Part shown: positions 51,258 through 55,080 of the stretch, piece by piece | How positions within the stretch are numbered: position 1 is the first letter of the stretch | Layout of the letters: each line of letters starts with the position of its first letter | NCBI GenBank assembly: GCA_023131225.1 | Contig: JAGLZW010000028.1 | Span: 1-55,080 of the forward strand | Direction: 5' to 3' | Length of the DNA: 55,080 bases | Source of the DNA: Candidatus Bathyarchaeota archaeon | Lineage (GTDB): Archaea; Thermoproteota; Bathyarchaeia; Bathyarchaeales; SOJC01 | Program-made: the position numbers and the translations under genes | Notes under the pieces: model-generated | Told to the model about the DNA's origin: nothing | Database searches by the model: none | Seen by the model: the letters and a program-made list of their open reading frames with translations, nothing else

Positions 51258-53115
51258 TCAAACATACTTCACCAACTTCAACGGCAGATTCCACGCCCGC
51301 CTAAGCCACGTCGTCCCCCGCCAATTCGGCATCGTAAGTGAATCCAAATTCACAGGAATAAGCGCCCGCTACCAAGCCCGAATCAAAGTAGAATACCAGA
51401 AAGACCTCATGGGCCTCCTCGAAGAAGGCATGCTCTTAGCAATCCCAAACTTCAAACAAACCGAACCCAACACCCAAAGATACACACTCATGGAAATCAG
51501 CAGAGTCTGGCCAGAACACTTCGGCCTACGAGGCCTTTCAGATCATGGATACTACCCCATGCAATTTGAAATCATAGAACAGTCAGAAGCCGACTGGCAA
51601 ACCAACGACAAAGCCACCATGATCATCCAAATCAGCGCCATCCCCGTCAACTACGACCTCACCCTCTGCTCCAGCGGCGAATGCAAATTCACAAAAGGCT
51701 TCAGCTACCCCATCGTAGCCAGCCCTGCCAACATCCTCAACAGCATCATGATAAACCGCATGTACAACCAAAAAATCACCCAAAAACTAGGCGTAGACCC
51801 AACCAAAACCACACCCGACGCTCACCGAGACCCCCGACTAGGCATAATCAAAATGTTCCAAGCCAGCAAAACAACAATCCCAATATACATAGACTTTGAA
51901 AACCTTGTCCGCTACCACTTCGGCGTCTTCGCATTCACCGGCGGCGGCAAAAGCAACCTCATGTCAAACATCCTAAGACGCATCCTCCTCCACACACAAG
52001 ACACAAAAATCGTCATCTTCGACATAAGCTGCGAATACATCTTCCTCCTCCTCGACATCCTCTCAGACCCCACAATCCCCTCAAAAGTCATCCTTGAACA
52101 CAAAATAGAATCCCTAGAACAATTCTTCAACTCAGTCGTCAAACCCAGAGAATATGAAACCGACCAAAGAATCAAAACAGGACTCAAAAAAATTATGGAC
52201 CAAGCCAAGCTATCTTACTACACCAAACCCAAACAGAAAGTTCCCACATACAGCCAATTTCTTGAAGAACTCGAAAACCAAAGAAAAAACAGCACTGATA
52301 AACCCCACTACATAAACGCCATAGACAGAATCAGCGACACCATCCTAGAATACGTCGAACAACACGCCCTCAGCGAAAACCAAGAAGTCGACAAACAATT
52401 CATAGAATACATAGAGCCCATAGCCCGTGAAGTAGTCCAAACGTTCAAAGTCCACGAGAAAAGCGGACTTTACGCATGGGCAACCACCCGCAACGCCCTC
52501 ACAGAAGTCATAAAGAAAAGACAAGAAGAGGAACAGAAAGAAGGCGGACTCACAGCTGAAAAAATCCGCAACCTACTAGAAGGCGAAGGAAGAATCGTAT
52601 GCATCTCCATCTCAGACCCCTACACGATAAAAGAGCTCATCATATCCCTCACACGCAATCTCCTCACCCGCCGAAAACGCAGATTCCAAGTCAAACCCTA
52701 CATCCTACTCGTCTTCGATGAAGCCCAAGAATTCATCCCCGACTTAGGCGGCTCCGTAGGCATAGACAAAAAATGCAGCAAACAAGTCGAAACCCTACTA
52801 AGACAAGGAAGAAAATACGGCTTAGGCGTATGCATCGCCACCCAAAGACTGGCCTACCTAAACACCAACGCCCTACAACAGCTCCACACCTACTTCGTTG
52901 GCACCCTACCTCGCCCCTACGACCGCACCCTCATCAGCAACACCTTCATGATAGACCAAGGTATCCTCGAAAAAACACTCGAATTCGCACCAGGTGAATG
53001 GCTACTATCAAGTTACATAGCTACAGGCATAGAAAATGTCCCCATATTCATCCAAGCAGATAACGCTGAAAACGAACTTGAAAAATTCCTCTCAGCCTCC
53101 ATCCCTCAAACCTAA
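51229..53115 (+). CDS. herA: HerA-like DNA translocase ATPase
   Basis: 628 residues. A HAS-like barrel occupies about 20-150. The ATPase domain has Walker A FTGGGKSNL (about 235-243; canonical HerA has GxxGxGKS), Walker B ILLVFDEAQEFIP (about 493-505) and TQRLAYLNTNALQQLHTYF near the C-terminus. HerA hexamers push DNA to NurA. Start TTG 51229 lies eight bases after AAAGGAG inside the NurA gene. Mre11 and Rad50, the usual housekeeping neighbours, are absent. Confidence 0.85.
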   Translation: MKPQEEKTHNQTYFTNFNGRFHARLSHVVPRQFGIVSESKFTGISARYQARIKVEYQKDLMGLLEEGMLLAIPNFKQTEPNTQRYTLMEISRVWPEHFGLRGLSDHGYYPMQFEIIEQSEADWQTNDKATMIIQISAIPVNYDLTLCSSGECKFTKGFSYPIVASPANILNSIMINRMYNQKITQKLGVDPTKTTPDAHRDPRLGIIKMFQASKTTIPIYIDFENLVRYHFGVFAFTGGGKSNLMSNILRRILLHTQDTKIVIFDISCEYIFLLLDILSDPTIPSKVILEHKIESLEQFFNSVVKPREYETDQRIKTGLKKIMDQAKLSYYTKPKQKVPTYSQFLEELENQRKNSTDKPHYINAIDRISDTILEYVEQHALSENQEVDKQFIEYIEPIAREVVQTFKVHEKSGLYAWATTRNALTEVIKKRQEEEQKEGGLTAEKIRNLLEGEGRIVCISISDPYTIKELIISLTRNLLTRRKRRFQVKPYILLVFDEAQEFIPDLGGSVGIDKKCSKQVETLLRQGRKYGLGVCIATQRLAYLNTNALQQLHTYFVGTLPRPYDRTLISNTFMIDQGILEKTLEFAPGEWLLSSYIATGIENVPIFIQADNAENELEKFLSASIPQT

Positions 53116-53146
53116 GCCAACACAGCAGGCAAAACGGTAACTCAAA

Positions 53147-54112
53147 ATGACCCAGCCAACTTCAAACTCGTCTACCGCAAACCTCACGTTCGTGGGCCAC
53201 GTATCAATAGACAAAGTAGAGAACATGAATGGAACCAGAACACAGCCAGGTGGAGGCGCATTATACGCCGCAATCGCCGCAAAAGCCCTGAACGTAAAAA
53301 CAGCCATAATAACCACGGTTGGAAAAGATTTCTCCTTCACAAACTGCTTTGACGGCTTAGATTCCACGGGCGTAAAAACATTTAACATGCCCTCAACCAG
53401 ATTCTTCATTCGCTACAATAGGAACTGGGAAGCAAAATACATCGAAGCACACGCTGGCGCTGGAGCCAGAATAACCTCCTCACAAATCTCCTCAAGACTT
53501 CTCAAACCGCAAAGCATGATACATTTATCCCCAATGAAACCCGCAAAGGTCACTAAGATAATAAACGACATAAAACAGCGTTCATCTGACGTAAAAGTAT
53601 CAATCAGCACCTGGATAGGATACACAAAAGAACCGAGAAACAGAAGACTACTCAAAAAACTTGCCTCACAAGCCGACTTTTTCATGCTCAACGAGTTCGA
53701 GGCAAAAGCACTCACCCAATCCAGTTCCCTCTCGCTTGCCCTAGAACGAATAAAAGCCCAAAAACTGATAGTAACTATGGGAAAACTAGGTGCAATAGTG
53801 AGCGGATCCGAAATTGAACCGCAAATGATTCCAGCCTTAACCATTCCAACAGGCAAAGTGATAGATACCACAGGAGCAGGAGACACGTGGAATGGTGCCT
53901 TCCTTGCGACGTACAAAACAACCAACGATCTAATGAAGTCAGTGACCGTTGCTTCAATAATCTCAAGCATAAAATGCTCACGATGGGGATTCAAATCCTT
54001 ACAGAAACTGATTTTTCAAAAGCCCTCAGATGTAGTTGAATATGTACTAGCACTTAGGGAAGGAAGCATACAGAAAAAAATCACAGACTTCCCTACGTAC
54101 CAGCGAGCATGA
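53147..54112 (+). CDS. PfkB-family sugar kinase
   Basis: 321 residues of the ribokinase/PfkB fold: N-terminal GHVSIDKVENMNG and GGGALYAAIAAKALNVKTAIITTVGKDF, C-terminal DTTGAGDTWNGAFLATY with the catalytic Asp. It phosphorylates a sugar or nucleoside; the substrate is not readable. 31 bases after HerA, but no functional link is evident. Confidence 0.88.
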   Translation: MTQPTSNSSTANLTFVGHVSIDKVENMNGTRTQPGGGALYAAIAAKALNVKTAIITTVGKDFSFTNCFDGLDSTGVKTFNMPSTRFFIRYNRNWEAKYIEAHAGAGARITSSQISSRLLKPQSMIHLSPMKPAKVTKIINDIKQRSSDVKVSISTWIGYTKEPRNRRLLKKLASQADFFMLNEFEAKALTQSSSLSLALERIKAQKLIVTMGKLGAIVSGSEIEPQMIPALTIPTGKVIDTTGAGDTWNGAFLATYKTTNDLMKSVTVASIISSIKCSRWGFKSLQKLIFQKPSDVVEYVLALREGSIQKKITDFPTYQRA

Positions 54113-54298
54113 GAATATAGGAATAAGCAGCTAAGATAACTAAATTAGCATAGAAACCTATGTCGAAGGTTGTTGCAGCCACATTTCGATCTGTCGCGAA
54201 ACCCGCTTCACCAAAGAACCATAAACGAGGGGTACATGCTTTTTTATTAGCCAAGAACACAATAGCCTGACTTAGACAACCTTGAGAAGATGAATTAA

Positions 54299-54634
54299 TT
54301 GCCTTCCACGAAAAAACCAGAAATCAAACCCGCCTTCAAATTGTGGTTCGAAATCAACGGAAAATACATATTTGGAGAAGGAACCTACAATCTTCTTGAA
54401 AAAATCAGAGAAGAAGGCTCACTAAGTGCTGCCGCTAAAACATCAGGCATGTCTTACCGTTACGCTTGGGGCCTCATTAAAGACGCAGAAGAGCATCTTG
54501 GAATGCCAGTGGTTAGAACTCAGAGAGGTGGAAAACATGGAGGTAAAACCGACCTAACGAGGATGGGACTTTCGCTAGTTACAAACTACAAAAAGTTGAA
54601 GAAAGTTATGACTGATGTTTGCAGGCTTGAATAG
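54299..54634 (+). CDS. ModE-like winged-helix regulator
   Basis: 111 residues matching the N-terminal DNA-binding domain of ModE/LysR-like regulators: FGEGTYNLLEKIREEGSLSAAAKTSGMSYRYAWGLIKDAEEHLG, RTQRGGKHGGKTDLT. The molybdate-binding TOBE domains are missing, as in many archaeal single-domain versions. Start TTG 54299; TATA-like TTTTTTATTAG near 54240-54250. Confidence 0.85.
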   Translation: MPSTKKPEIKPAFKLWFEINGKYIFGEGTYNLLEKIREEGSLSAAAKTSGMSYRYAWGLIKDAEEHLGMPVVRTQRGGKHGGKTDLTRMGLSLVTNYKKLKKVMTDVCRLE

Positions 54635-54803
54635 ACCCTCCATTTCATCAAATGAACAAGTTGGCGCCAGCAGACCAGAATTCCGCCTCCACCATTCATT
54701 ATTATTATTTCATTACCCTAGATAGTGCCAAGATATTTTCCTCGAATCTGAGTGGTTCAGAAATCCAATGGCTTAGAGCAACGTAAAGTTTCATCCCACG
54801 ATA

Positions 54804-54840
54804 GTTAACACCTAACTAAATCTCACGAAGACTTAACAGA
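54804..54840 (+). repeat. 37-bp GTTAAC element, copy 3
   Basis: Runs GTTAACACCTAA to CTTAACAGA over 37 bases; its first 12 bases equal copy 1 and its right end TTAACAGAACC equals copy 2. It lies in the gap between the ModE-like gene and a leftward gene end. Confidence 0.55.
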
Positions 54841-54870
54841 ACCTATCATCATATGTTCAGCGTTCTCTTG

Positions 54871-55080
54871 TTAATAGGATATCCTTGCTGAGTAGGGTAG
54901 TTCGCCTAACACTTTTGTCGCGGCTTCGGCAACCTCTGTACGGTATTTATCCTCAGTGTACACGCGAATAACATTTATGAACCCTCTTAATGCTTCGAAA
55001 ATTTTGGAAATTTCACTGAGGCGTTGAGGAATCCTTTTTCCGTCCCTAGTCTTGTGGAAGACGGGGATTTCCATGGGTTC
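54871..55080 (-). CDS. Hypothetical protein, 5' end probably beyond window
   Basis: The frame is open to the window edge, so the ATG at 55074 may be internal. The visible 67 residues (VFHKTRDGKRIPQRLSEISKIFEALRGFINVIRVYTEDKYRTEVAEAATKVLGEL in part) are mixed helix and strand with no recognised motif. Confidence 0.5.
   Translation of the reverse strand, partial: EPMEIPVFHKTRDGKRIPQRLSEISKIFEALRGFINVIRVYTEDKYRTEVAEAATKVLGELPYSARISY

Noticed and set aside
1-55080. CRISPR array
   Set aside because: No series of equal-length repeats with unique spacers and no cas genes were seen; the 37-bp elements are solitary and far apart.

Overview
The window is archaeal. Ribosomal proteins and RNA polymerase subunits are of archaeal type (uS13-uS4-uS11-Rpo3-eL18-uL13-uS9-Rpo10-enolase-uS2). 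There is a group II chaperonin, an archaeal-type mevalonate route, tRNA genes with introns, and TATA boxes about 25 bp ahead of inferred transcription starts. The moderately AT-rich base composition, form III RuBisCO, two-cluster ferredoxin insert in Rpo3 and many small zinc-ribbon proteins suit a TACK archaeon, most likely Candidatus Bathyarchaeia. That placement is inference; no phylogeny was run.

Layout. 0-3 kb: a tyrosine recombinase cut by the window edge and starting on the last base of tRNA-Ala(CGC), a small membrane protein, and form III RuBisCO. 3-7.3 kb: a GIY-YIG/zinc-ribbon protein, then a MacB-like ABC exporter lying between tRNA-Glu(CUC) and a broken copy of that tRNA's 3' half. 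7.4-13.4 kb: thermosome, a single-chain nuclease-methylase-specificity protein with a small antitoxin-like leader gene, and a SWIM-finger transposase. 13.7-16.7 kb: small basic and zinc proteins, an acetyltransferase and tRNA-Ala(GGC). 16.8-23.5 kb: translation/transcription operon ending in uS2 and MEMO. 23.6-32.4 kb: isoprenoid operon (mevalonate kinase, UbiD-like decarboxylase, two-subunit phosphomevalonate dehydratase, isopentenyl phosphate kinase, type 2 IPP isomerase, prenyl synthase) with GltX at its end. 32.4-37.8 kb: DUF998 protein, winged-helix regulator, an ABC importer without a binding protein, a DUF47/PhoU-like protein, and tRNA-Glu(UUC) with an apparent D-arm intron.

38-55 kb is accessory. 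A three-gene operon (zinc-ribbon membrane protein, DUF2207-like membrane protein ending in an alternating Cys-Ala tail with ten cysteines, and a radical SAM/SPASM enzyme with a PqqD-like N-terminus) looks like a peptide-modifying system whose substrate is the tail of a membrane protein; this is the best candidate for an undescribed system. Next come an IrrE-like metallopeptidase behind a broken ORF, a DNA methylase facing a MORC-like GHKL ATPase and two small genes, a repeat-bearing transglutaminase-like membrane protein, an EVE-nuclease fusion, an enlarged NurA with a HerA ATPase, a PfkB kinase and a ModE-like regulator.

Cross-cutting signals: a 37-bp intergenic element occurs three times (one copy just ahead of the thermosome promoter), and both tRNA-Glu genes have a 3'-end fragment downstream in the same orientation, as left by integrated elements.
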